Source of the DNA: Lophius americanus
Lineage: Eukaryota; Chordata; Actinopteri; Lophiiformes; Lophiidae
DNA: 64,000 nt
NCBI GenBank assembly: GCA_037951165.1
Contig: JBBDHG010000061.1
Location: 4,212,501 to 4,276,500, forward strand
Direction: 5' to 3'
The notes beneath the pieces are model-generated. The model ran no database searches. It saw nothing but the letters and a program-made list of their open reading frames with translations, and had not been told where the DNA came from. The translations under genes were made by a program, and so were the position numbers. This document shows, piece after piece, positions 26,145 through 36,115 of the stretch. How positions within the stretch are numbered: the stretch's first letter is position 1; each line of letters opens with the position of its first letter.

Positions 26145-27789
26145 AACAGGCCGTTTCATTGGCTTGATTGTTGCTATCACTTCCGTAGGGAACTCCAGAT
26201 TAAGTGTAAAAACTGCCAAAGATACGCCGGATAGATTTTCCCTGACAACAGGGATAGCTTAATGAACAAGACATCAACTCCCAAGATCCAGTGCTACTTC
26301 AATATATGAACAAGCTTGTTTCTTTTTTTGGTGTTTTGACTGATTGATGTTTCGGAGGCAGGAATTAAATACAGTGTGTTTAAATAGTAAGTTTATTATC
26401 ACCTTGAAGATTTTGAGATAAATGATAATTGTCTTTTGTAACACCTGAATACTTTTTGTAACACTTGTTGATTTAACCTGCTAATTCTTAACTTTTGCCC
26501 GAATGAGGATGGTGTGAACTGGTAAGGTACAGTGGGATTTCATAATACAGAATGATACATTTTACAACAATGCATCAGTTTAAATGACAATTCCTCTATT
26601 CCTTTGGTGAGCTTGGAGAGGTGTGTATCTTTGTGGATATACTGTATGTAATAGAGAAATCACCATCAAATCATCTGTCTTTGAATAACTATAAAAATAG
26701 ATATATAACATTTTGGGGAAAATCTAAATATGAATCCATAAGAAACCTTGGAGACACAATAGTTACAAACCATTTAAATATAATAAAACGTTCTGTATAG
26801 AGCTTTATCCACGATTTTTAACCACTGAAATGCAATTTTTCCTGTCAACAATACTGGCATCTGTCGACTTTGACATATTTTTAAAAGAAAAAGACAATGG
26901 CATGAAAAATGTACCTAAAAACAGAGTTTAGTATGAATAATCTATGACCATTAGAGAATATTTGATCAATATACTGAGGTAGCACACAGCACCAGTTCAT
27001 TATGGTTGAAATTAGATACTGTAATTTACAGAGCAGAATGGTAACATATCAGGGTAATGCTTACAATAACAAATTAACACTCACTTTAAAAAAAGGCAAT
27101 TAAACTAGTCAGTGATTCCCCACTGTTTGATCAGACATCACAATTTACCCACAAGCTACAGACTCTTAAATCACTTACTGTCAAAGCTTGACACATAACG
27201 TTTCTGAAAATTTCCCACGATGTATGCCATACTGTATTTCAATGCTATTTTGTTTACAGTGATTGCCATTTAATTTTTCCAACAGTATACATTTATATCG
27301 GCAAAAGATATGCGATAAAAAAGAGTTAAGCTTCTCAAATACATGCATTACGACACAAAGTTGAGTCGAAAGCTTTTCCAGACTCATTTTTATAAAATGA
27401 ATTAGACCTTTCATTCCCAATGTGTAGCATCTCTGTACATCTGCAACTGCTGGGGCTTTTTCATAATCAATCTGCACAGACAATTCTGCTAAGAAACCAT
27501 GGCCAAAACTATAAAAAAATGATTGCATTTTGATTGCTCAATATAAGATCAATAGAATTTTACACAAGCTTCATTAGGATTAGGTAATTAGGTAATAATC
27601 TTAAATTGACAACATTGTGTAGTTATATTCAGTTTACAATGTACACCTAAAAAAAGAAAAAAAATGTTGTAACAAGAGAATGTTTGCATAAAGGTGCAGT
27701 TTTAAAACCCAGTGACATGTAGCATTAAGCATCCAGACTGCGACCTATATCATATTTCAGCTCGTGTAGTGCTAGGGTAAAATGTCATG

Positions 27790-27890
27790 AAAGTCTGTTT
27801 CGAAGTTTTTCCATAATCCTGTTCACAAACAAACAAAGAGACAACCAACCAAACAAACAGACAAATGCACAGGAGCGATGGTGGAGGTAA
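27790..27890 (+). mobile_element. Dispersed teleost repeat fragment (GGAGGTA-ending family)
   Basis: The order GTTTTTCCATAATCCTGTTC, a run of ACAAACAAAC/CCAACCAAAC units, and a terminal GATGGTGGAGGTAA resembles 59279-59400, and in reverse the 53660-53720 segment. It is probably a non-LTR retrotransposon tail. The class is not assigned. Confidence 0.4.
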
Positions 27891-28139
27891 AAAATACTAT
27901 TCAATGAGCAAATGCAAATTCTAGAATCTGCACATCGTAAGGCTCATTATGGCACATTGTTGGCCAATAGCACGACAGAAATGATGCCAATGATGTGGAT
28001 TTGTAGCAGAAACTGTACAAGCTATCCAGAGTGGGACCCTTATGTGAGTAAAAAGCAGCGCGGAATGAAGCATATTGTTGGGTTTATCTCATAAATCCAA
28101 AGGAATAATAAAATAATATATAAGGTTTCCTCTATACGT

Positions 28140-28500
28140 CTCCTTCCTTCCCCTCCCTCACTTAGTAGCTGTGACAAACATATGTTATGAGTCACGGCTG
28201 GAGCAGGCTGCCAGTCCCCTCTATTCAGACCCCTGCTTTTAACGTCTACGTTTATCCAACACCAAAAACTCCGTCTTCCAGGAAAACTCCTCTGTCCTTG
28301 TCTGCTACAGCACCCCTTCCACTTCTTCCTTCCCTCCCTCTTTTTAATTTCCCCCTTACCCGTCCCCAGCCTCCCACCTCTCTCTCTTTCTCCTCATCCC
28401 TCCCCTCCTCTACTGCGGGTGTCTGGGAGGCTGTTTTTCCACTGTCTCTCGCTCATGAAGGGCCGCACTAAGCTCCCTTCTCTCTGCCCGTGTGTGGTAG
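28140..28500 (+). other. Pyrimidine-rich block with a speculative extra first exon
   Basis: From about 28260 to 28450 the sequence is dominated by C and T, much like the block upstream of the alpha exon. At 28455 an ATG opens a frame, MKGRTKLPSLCPCV, ending at 28496 before GTAGGT in phase 0. A stronger-looking donor, TAG|GTAAAT, follows at 28501 but would be out of phase with exon 2. The Cys-x-Cys pair recalls other DLG palmitoylated N-termini. I know of no homologue of this peptide, so it stays a hypothesis. Confidence 0.2.
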
Positions 28501-31500
28501 GTAAATCCACCTCTCCGTCTGTGTCGTTCTGCTACTTCCATCTCTCTATTGCTGCCTTGGTTTTGCATGTTAGCTCAAAGTCTGCTAGTCATTCTGGCAG
28601 GCTTCGTGGAGGGCTGCGTCTACATCTGTGCCTATTACATTGAGCATGCCTGCCATGTCCTCCACTGTCATGGATTCATCAGAAAATTTGTGTATGATTT
28701 CTTTGCTCTCCTTGACCATAGACTCTGGATGGGTATAGTCTTTTGGCATTACGTGGCCTGGCACATGTGGGTGTGTATGTGCCCGTGAGCATGTTTAGAC
28801 ATGCAGAGGGAGTAAAAACTCTTGCAGACTTGTTGATTTAAAAATTATAGATTCACGTATGCAAAGGTTTAATTCTATGTTTGGTCAGGTTGTATCTATT
28901 GGGATACAAGGCCAGCGTTGTAAGATTTGGGAAATCCACAATTTGATAAAGTGATGGTCTTCACTTTGAAAGAGGTCATTTCATTTTCAGGGTTGAACAC
29001 CCAAGATAGGGACAGAGATTTAGGTTGAGGTTAGACAAAGGGGTTTCGAAACACACCCAGTGCCATCACATTAATTGCAGCATATATTTGTGATAATAAA
29101 AACACTATGCAGCCAAGAAAAGTCTAGAGCTCCTCCATCCTTAATTAGACGAGAAGACATCAGTGCTCATGCTAGCTACACTATGAACTGGTTAGTATCT
29201 CTGTTCGAGTTCTAAATGTGAAAACAAATATAAATGTTATATATATATAAACATATCACAGCAGTGCATCAACATTGTGTAACATTTCTATAGCAGCCTG
29301 ATTCATAGCAGTCCAGTGGATGACAGAGAACAACTAGACAAGTGAAAAATAAGAGGAGGAATGTCCATGTTTTATGTTGTTCGATAGATCAGGGCGATGC
29401 TTCAGTATGTAGGCGTATATGTGTAAGAGACTACCATCAAAACAGGTGCACAGGACTACATCAGAACATCTCAACAGGTTCAGCAAAGCCTGCAAACCTT
29501 AGAAAGTAGAGGTTACAGTATGGATTAAAGTATTCCTGGTAAACCCTCTCACTCCTTTCAGAGTGTGCCCTCCTACCAAGTTGTCAATTTAGTCTATATA
29601 TTATGCTATTACGAAATATAAAATATTCCTTAAAACATAATTTTTTCCCTGAAAATAAGAAAGTATAGTCTATAAACAATGGCTCTGTTTATTAAATGTT
29701 GTGTAAATGAAGCAAAACTGGACAAATGACCTTTGCACAGCTTGGATTTCATGGGTCCCAATGTCCTGTTCTTGTTCATTGGTCTGTGGTACCATCTTTA
29801 TGTATGTGCAGCATTAAGCTTATACACAGGATGAGCTCACTTATTCTTGTGTTCTTGCGTCCTATCATGTAGGGCACAGAGCATAAAAAACTAAGGAATG
29901 TCCAGAGCAGACTAAGATAAGGTTTCTTCTAATGTGGTAAATGTGATAAATATGTTACTGAAGGTGAGATCAGGGCCATCGAAGGATCACAAGAGGAAAT
30001 AATCATCTCCCCATCAGGTAGCATTAGAATTAGAGGTGCACCATCACTCCAAACTGTGAAGCTCCACTATACCAGTTACAAACATGCCTGGCACTATGAT
30101 TTACGGCAAACACACAGCGCATCAAACACACACACTAAAGGAGCACGACATAGAACGGCTACAAACGTGGCGTTGCCAGCAAGGATTTAAAGCAAATCAA
30201 GTTGTAATACCTACAAGGACAAAATAAGCCACAGAGGATCAACCATAGAAGTGTTTGGAACGACAGAACTATCATCTCACTCGAAACATGTACCAAGTTT
30301 GAAGAGGATAGCACTAGTGGCTAAAGCTAGCTGACAGCAGACATGCTGGTATCGTTAATGAGCAAAGAAGCAACAGTGAGAAGAATTTTGGAATTCTTCG
30401 CCTCTTGGCTTTAGATGAAGAAGTTTTTGGTATACAAGGATAAAGGTTTCCATAGCCGATGCAATAATTGATCCCCGGCTGCACACAAGCAATCAGGCAA
30501 TATTTAACAGTTGTGTATAATCAAATGTCAAGCAACACACAAAGCCTATACAGTCAAATTACAAAGCAGTAGTCCATTTTAAAATATTTTTATTTCGTTT
30601 GGTGATTTTAAGAAAATGTTTTTTGCACTTTTTGAGATAGATAAAAGAAAAAAAGAAAAAGGGTCACGGGTGTTGAATGCATTTCAAGTTTTTGTTCTAT
30701 ATAGGCAAAGTATGATGTCAGTAATGTCACACACTGCAAAGCTGAAAAGGTAACTTAAAGCACTTCATTTCGACATTTCATTTTTCAAATTTCTTTGAGT
30801 GAGACAATGTCCTCTCCGGTGTAGCTAGAGAGAAAAATCAATGTCATCAACAAATTAATAAAGAAATTTGCTATTCGATCAAATCAAAATAAAAAATAAA
30901 AAGTTTTTGGATGTTGTCAATTATACATTTAAAACTTTCAAGTAAATAAAATGGGAATCGGAAAATCGCCATGCGCAGGTCAGACCTTATAAAAATCAGA
31001 ATTGACAAAGATAATTGCAATCAGTCCAGATCTAGCTCTTAATGCTTAATTTCTGCATCAGTTGTTCTGCAGGGTTCCTTCACATTCAATTTTCCTAGAA
31101 AAACTCCTGAACCATTGAAAAATATAGATAAAGCTTTTTAAGGTATAACACTTAAACTGCCCATCAAAGTGGTGGATGGATGGATGAAGTGACACCTGTA
31201 TGCAGCGCTCAGATCCACATGAATGCCCAACAACTCACTGAAACATCCAGCTTTCCCCCTCAAGTCTCTCTGTTTCTTGCTCGCCCTGCAGTCTTTTCTG
31301 CACTCCAGCATCACATGATCTAACACTGCGCTCCTATTTGCTGAGGGAGAAAAGTACGGGCGCCAGCTTTCTGCAGCTTATGTTATGAATTAAAATGATG
31401 CAGAATCCTTGTACTTCAGATATGACATCACATACGCTGGAACCGAGATTGTGTGCTTTTTACGATATCTCCAAGCCCTCGAATGTGTCGTTGGACTCTC

Positions 31501-32179
31501 AACAGATAAAAAGTGAAATGGCTACCCTCTAAAGTTCCTCCATTATCAGCTCAGGAGAAGGAAATTATGCATGAAATTCACGTTTCACCATCTCGGTATT
31601 CCATTTCCACAAAGAGCTTTATAATGAGTTGGATAGTGTGATTGGTAGATTGGTCAACCCCCCTGATCAGCAAATAGGAAGGATTGCCATGAATCAGTCT
31701 CATGCTGAAGTAGTTTTGGACATTTGCTCAAACACAATCATAACATGACATCACACCACATTCATCAGCTGGAGTTTTATCTAGCATCACAATGTCAATG
31801 CCAAAGTCTGTTCATTGTTGAACAAAGTAAAACAATAAATAAATAAATGACTGTTTTTATTTAGTTACCAGTTTAAAATGAGGCAATACCAATTTAACAG
31901 CCAAACATAGTTGGCGTAATGTATTGATTATAGTAAGCAGTTATTTAGTGCTCTTAAGTCTGTGCTATCAAGGCAGGCCACTGGTGTCACGTTAGGACCG
32001 TTTGCATTGTTTTTTAATAACGCTGTTCTAAGAGAAAATACTCACCAGTGTACAAACCCAGAAGTCTTTACTGGGTTGATTCGGTTGAGTAGATTCTGTC
32101 TGCCATCTCTACCTGTTGGCTACTTGATCCTTTGTGTTTATCGTCTTGGCTAGAAGCAACACTATCGCTGACCACACTG
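28501..32179 (+). other. dlg4 intron 1, unremarkable
   Basis: AT-rich with short A/T runs and a small (TA)n near 29240. No exon, RNA gene or nameable transposon was found. Confidence 0.55.
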
Positions 32180-32183
32180 GTAT

Positions 32184-32692
32184 TGTTGTGGAAGATTTAC
32201 TACTGAAGCACCCAGATCATAATGGAAGACACCAAACATTGATAGGGTTAAAAGAAAATATATTGTAACTACAATATAGGAGAAACACAGACACACCTGC
32301 TTACAGGAACAGGAGAAGTAGCTGTCTCTCAAAGTAAGCAGTACAAGAGGGGAGATAGAGACCAGTGTGCTGAACAAGAAATGAAGGCTTTGGCTGGTTA
32401 ACCAAAGCCTTCATTCGAAAGTTGGTTAATCTTTTTTTAGGCATACATCGGTTACCATAATAGGAAATAGCAGAGTCCATTCATTTGTTTACCCTAGGTC
32501 ACCATCCATGGGGCCTTTGATGTTATTTTAAATGAACATAAGTCCTTATGTTCTTTCCTATAAGAAAAAATTGCATTCTTGACTAAACACTTGTTAATTC
32601 GACAGCTCTGAGTTACATACAAACTATTTGTTCAGCCTGTAAACAGAACATCTCAATGTGATGAATTGTCAAGGCTTGCAGTTTCTTTCACA
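32184..32692 (-). repeat. 3' LTR of the endogenous retrovirus
   Basis: 509 bp, bounded by TG...CA. It aligns along its whole length with 34594-35075 with scattered substitutions. It carries about 28 extra bases near 32400-32427, which together with preceding bases form a perfect 14-bp hairpin (arms 32380-32393 and 32402-32415). No canonical AATAAA is evident. Confidence 0.93.
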
Positions 32693-32704
32693 TTCCCTCC
32701 TTTT
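32693..32704 (-). other. Polypurine tract of the LTR element
   Basis: On the minus strand AAAAGGAGGGAA lies directly against the TG of the 3' LTR. Retroviruses prime plus-strand DNA synthesis from such a tract at exactly this position. Confidence 0.85.
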
Positions 32705-33192
32705 GAACATTTATCAACATTACTTGTAACTATATATTCTCTAGCATTTCATATTTCAAATCAAAGCAATTGATAAAACCCTTGAAAAATACACTCTTTA
32801 TATAATGCATGCAATATCACAAAATCTTTAGGGGAACAAGCAAAGCCAATAATCAGAATCACATATAAAATCTGAAATATTGTCTGTGTTACCGGAGTTC
32901 GTCATATTGTCAAGTGAAACTCCTGACTACAAATAAAGGTGACCATAAAACATGGACATTCCTCCTGAGGGAGGTCTGGTATCACAGTCATATAGCCTGG
33001 TAAACATATCTTTCTTAATTGGCAGGGAAAAGTAAAAACCAGGTTATAACTAACTACACTAACTGATATATGAGACAAAAACCTCTTTAGATCTTAAAGA
33101 GGGAAAAAGTCTCATTGTATCAGCTTTACAATCTTTCCTGTTTGGATTTCTTCCTTTTATCTATCATCATCAGTCAAGATCTTCTGCATAGG

Positions 33193-33580
33193 TCAACCTT
33201 GGAAGACTTCATCCAAGTACTGTTGTATACGTTGTAGAAAATAATCATTATTTGTATCCTCACTCATCACATCAGCTTGTATTGCTACAGCGGATAGCGA
33301 AGTATCAAGGAGTTTCCGTATCATGGCTTTTGCGCAACCCAAAAAACACAGAACCATTAAAAAGAACAATAATATTCCTCCGATGGGTGGTAAGAATAAC
33401 TGTAAAAGTTTTTCACCCCATGATCCAAAAGTACCAGTTATTCAGTTATCCATAGGTGCAGACTTTGTCTGTAAAGACATCTGAAAATGGCTTAAAGTTG
33501 AGATTACATCCGTTAAATTATCTGTGGTATCTGGAACTAAAGTCATACATAATTTTAGCTGGGCCTTGTGGGTTTTTCTG
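33193..33580 (-). pseudogene. Broken env (transmembrane subunit tail) of the endogenous retrovirus
   Basis: The minus strand between the polypurine tract and the interior shows one reading frame with a hydrophobic stretch of about 25 residues (about 33330-33400), preceded by a Trp/Gly/Glu-containing segment and followed by basic residues and a short hydrophilic tail ending at a stop (33193-33195). That order of ectodomain stalk, membrane anchor and cytoplasmic tail, placed just before the 3' polypurine tract, is what the C-terminus of a retroviral transmembrane envelope subunit looks like. The frame is interrupted by an in-frame stop at 33442-33444 and another stop or frameshift near 33590. 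The surface subunit and fusion peptide are not recognisable, so the gene is dead. Confidence 0.65.
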
Positions 33581-33599
33581 ATGGCTGTTTATGGCATCC

Positions 33600-34572
33600 A
33601 TGGCGATTCTGTTAGATTTAGCGCTTAATCATTGACTTATTATTATTATTTTATTTATTTATTTATTGATATATTTTTTATGACTATATATTATTATTAT
33701 TAATATTATTAGTTAGAACTTTTCAGTTACTTATTCCCTTTTTATATGTTATTTAACATGTACACATTTCAACAGTTTATTAAGCTATTTACACATTAGT
33801 CTATTAGTAAGTCTGTTAAGTCTTTAAGTCTACAGATGAGTTACTTAACAGTATCAACTTACAGCACCTACAGACACCGACCACAAAACAGAACAGACGT
33901 AACAACTGCTCTCCTTACTGCATCCCCTCTCTCATACCACCTCTGTATTAATCACTCACAGACAACACAAATGAGGAGGGAGCTAGGGATGACCACTCAA
34001 ACCTGTCTGTAGTCACAGACCATTAACGAAAACTACCAGATACGTACCTCAGGCGGGACCCTGTCCCCCTCGAGATGAGCCTCTAACTCCCTCTCGCATG
34101 CTTTATTAGGGGGGAAAAGGTCCTACAGGCAGGAAACTTCTTTTTCTCCTTAAATCAGTCCGGACATTGCACAAAGAGACTACATTGTCTTTCACTTCTA
34201 ACCAAACTCCCAAGTCGTCCAGACCCCAGAAAACGGCCCCTTTCTCATTCAAGTTAGTTCCTTAGAACTCTATTCTACAAAAAACATTTTTAACCCTAAT
34301 CAGTGTGTGATTAAAGCCTAAACCCCTTTTATTTTTTAATATTTTAGTAATGGTAAAAGTACTAAATTCTTCACACACAATGATTATTTCATCAAATTTT
34401 CTATAACCCCTCTAGAAATTGTAAACAAATTGAGATCACTCACTGTGCTCTGGTTTCTGGGAGGAGATCACTGAGCATCTCTGAAAACAACCCACTGATG
34501 AGTCCGGGGATTCTCACACGAGGTCCTGGCCAGGGAATGACATCCTTCCAGAAAACAGACACGGCATAAAGG
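33600..34572 (-). other. Interior and leader of the LTR element
   Basis: This part holds an AT-rich TTATT/TATT run (about 33640-33720) and otherwise decayed sequence. No gag or pol motif could be read on the minus strand. The part next to the primer site (34440-34572) is presumably retroviral leader. Confidence 0.5.
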
Positions 34573-34590
34573 ATCTCGGTGGGACCTCCA
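34573..34590 (-). other. Primer-binding site, tRNA-Gln type
   Basis: Minus-strand TGGAGGTCCCACCGAGAT is complementary to the 3' end of vertebrate tRNA-Gln (…ATCTCGGTGGGACCT plus CCA). It starts 3 bases after the LTR terminus. Confidence 0.88.
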
Positions 34591-34593
34591 ATA

Positions 34594-35075
34594 TGCTGTG
34601 GAAGCTTTAGTACTGAAGCATTCAGATCATAATTGAAGACACCAAACGCTGATAGGGTTAAAAGAAAATATATTGTAACTACAATATAGGAGAAACACAG
34701 ACACACCTGCTTACAGGAACAGGAGAAGTACCTGTCTCTCTCAAAGTAAGCAGTACAAGAGGGGAGATATAGAACAGTGTGCTGAACAAGAAATGAAGGC
34801 TTTGGTTGGTTAATCTTTTTTTAGGCATACATCGTTTACCATATTAGGAAATAGCAGAGTCCATTCATTTGTTTACCCTAGGTCACCATCCATGGGACCT
34901 TCGATGCCATTTTAAAAGAACATAAGTCCTTATGTTCTTTCCTATAAGAAGAATTGCATTCTTAACTAAACACTTGTTATTTTGACAGCTCTGAGTTACA
35001 TACAAACTATTTGTTCAGCCTGTAAACTGAACATCTCAATGTGATGAATGGTCAGGGCTTGCAGTTTCTTTCACA
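34594..35075 (-). repeat. 5' LTR of the endogenous retrovirus
   Basis: 482 bp, TG...CA, paired with 32184-32692. Shared internal features include the inverted repeats GAACATAAG/CTTATGTTC and TATTGTA/TACAATA. Confidence 0.93.
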
Positions 35076-35265
35076 GTATCCTGCTGTGCGCTCCACATGC
35101 TGAGCCAACCTATCAGTGAAGGTTGGGGAGGGAGCCTCTTCGATAGATTTCCTCAGAGGTGCCTCCAAAAAAATATTTCTTTAAATTTTAGATAGCACAC
35201 AGAGTCATAATGAAAACTCTTCTCCGTCACGCAGTGCTTTATTTACCAAATAGTTTTGGCTATAA

Positions 35266-35362
35266 TAATAATAACAAATTATCTTTTATGATACAGCCAT
35301 CCACACTACAACAGAGAGAAATGATTTCTCTGCATTTGACCCATCATTGAGGGAGCAGTGAT
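35266..35362 (-). mobile_element. 5'-truncated SINE tail
   Basis: The minus strand reads CTCCCTCAATGATGGGTCAA, then ATGCAGAGAAATCATTTCTC, the same body as the 12.6, 35.9 and 59.5 kb copies. The tRNA head is missing. It lies only about 190 bp from the LTR element. Confidence 0.7.
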
Positions 35363-35882
35363 GCCAGTCATACCCACTTTCAAGTTTAATGAGACATTAC
35401 TGGAGAGAATCAATATGGTCAATTCAGTTTCTCTCTTACTGGTCGGAACCAAGTAACTAAATTGCTATAAATGTGTTATATGTCTAAGACAGGATCCACT
35501 ACCAGGAATGTTATGATAGTAGTGAATAAGTGGCATAATGGTAGAAAAATCAGGGTTTGTGTATTAAAACCCAAAGTTGAGAGAAATGCTAGAAAATACA
35601 ACACCACAAGGTAAAATGTTAAGTTTTACTGACTGGGTTGATCTCACAAAGATAATGAAATGGACAAACTAGCTACCTCTGCTGTAAGAGTATTTCAAAA
35701 CAGAAATAAACATGATTATGTACTGCATGTTAATATTGTATGGACATATTGTCCTTTGAAAGACACATGTCTAGTTCTGGCATCTTGATTTGATTAATGA
35801 TACAAGTCATTATAGCAGTCAAAGAAAAGGAGTACATGGTTTCTCATAACCACACCATTTATATACAATGCTATATATTTTT
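35363..35882 (+). other. dlg4 intron 1, nothing recognised
   Basis: No feature beyond ordinary AT-rich sequence. Confidence 0.5.
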
Positions 35883-36115
35883 TGGGCGGCTTTAGAATAA
35901 GTGGGTAGAGCAGTCGTCCCTCAACTGGGAGACCATGGTTCAAGCCCCGCCCCTGACGCAACATGCCATGGGTCCTTGAGCAACACCTTGAAACCTCAGC
36001 CTTGGGGGCGCTTCACAGTGGCCGCCCACTGCTCCCTCAGGGATGGGTTAAATGCAGAGATAAATGTCACGATGTTATGTACAATATGTACTGTGTAACG
36101 TGAGAAATAAAGGAC
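35883..36115 (+). mobile_element. Full-length tRNA-derived SINE
   Basis: The head has an A-box-like GTGGGTAGAGC and a B-box GGTTCAAGCCC (35937-35947). The body follows with GGTCCTTGAGCAACACCTTG and CTCCCTCAGGGATGGGTTAA, and the end is AATAAAGGACGG. It is the longest of four related copies in the window and defines the family's head-to-tail order. The tRNA part does not fold as a functional gene (poor A box, mismatched acceptor). Confidence 0.85.

Larger units (their letters stand above)
25741..28139 (+). other. dlg4 intron 1, mostly unremarkable
   Basis: Apart from the 20-bp duplication at 26105-26144 and the repeat fragment at 27790-27890, no exon or known element is visible. The 115-residue minus-strand frame at 27181-27528 has no recognisable motif. 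Confidence 0.5.
32180..35079 (-). mobile_element. Endogenous retrovirus / LTR element, internally deleted, antisense to dlg4
   Basis: Two direct repeats (32184-32692 and 34594-35075) flank a 1.9-kb interior. Both repeats run TG...CA. The 4-bp sequence GTAT occurs immediately left (32180-32183) and right (35076-35079), a target-site duplication. On the minus strand the first LTR is followed after 3 bases by an 18-base primer-binding site for tRNA-Gln, and a polypurine tract abuts the second LTR. These features fix the orientation as minus. Only a broken env tail is recognisable inside. Gag, protease, reverse transcriptase and integrase are not visible, and the element is far too short for a full provirus. 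It inserted between the two dlg4 first exons. Confidence 0.93.

Noticed and set aside
27181..27528. 115-residue minus-strand frame
   Set aside because: A plausible-looking composition but no recognisable domain or exon borders. Kept as unexplained.
32162..34706. Similar minus-strand frames at 32162-32377 and 34440-34706 as a duplicated gene
   Set aside because: The similarity is explained by the two LTRs.
35883..35955. A tRNA gene
   Set aside because: It has a B box but a poor A box and a SINE body with an AATAAAGG end. It is a retroposon head.
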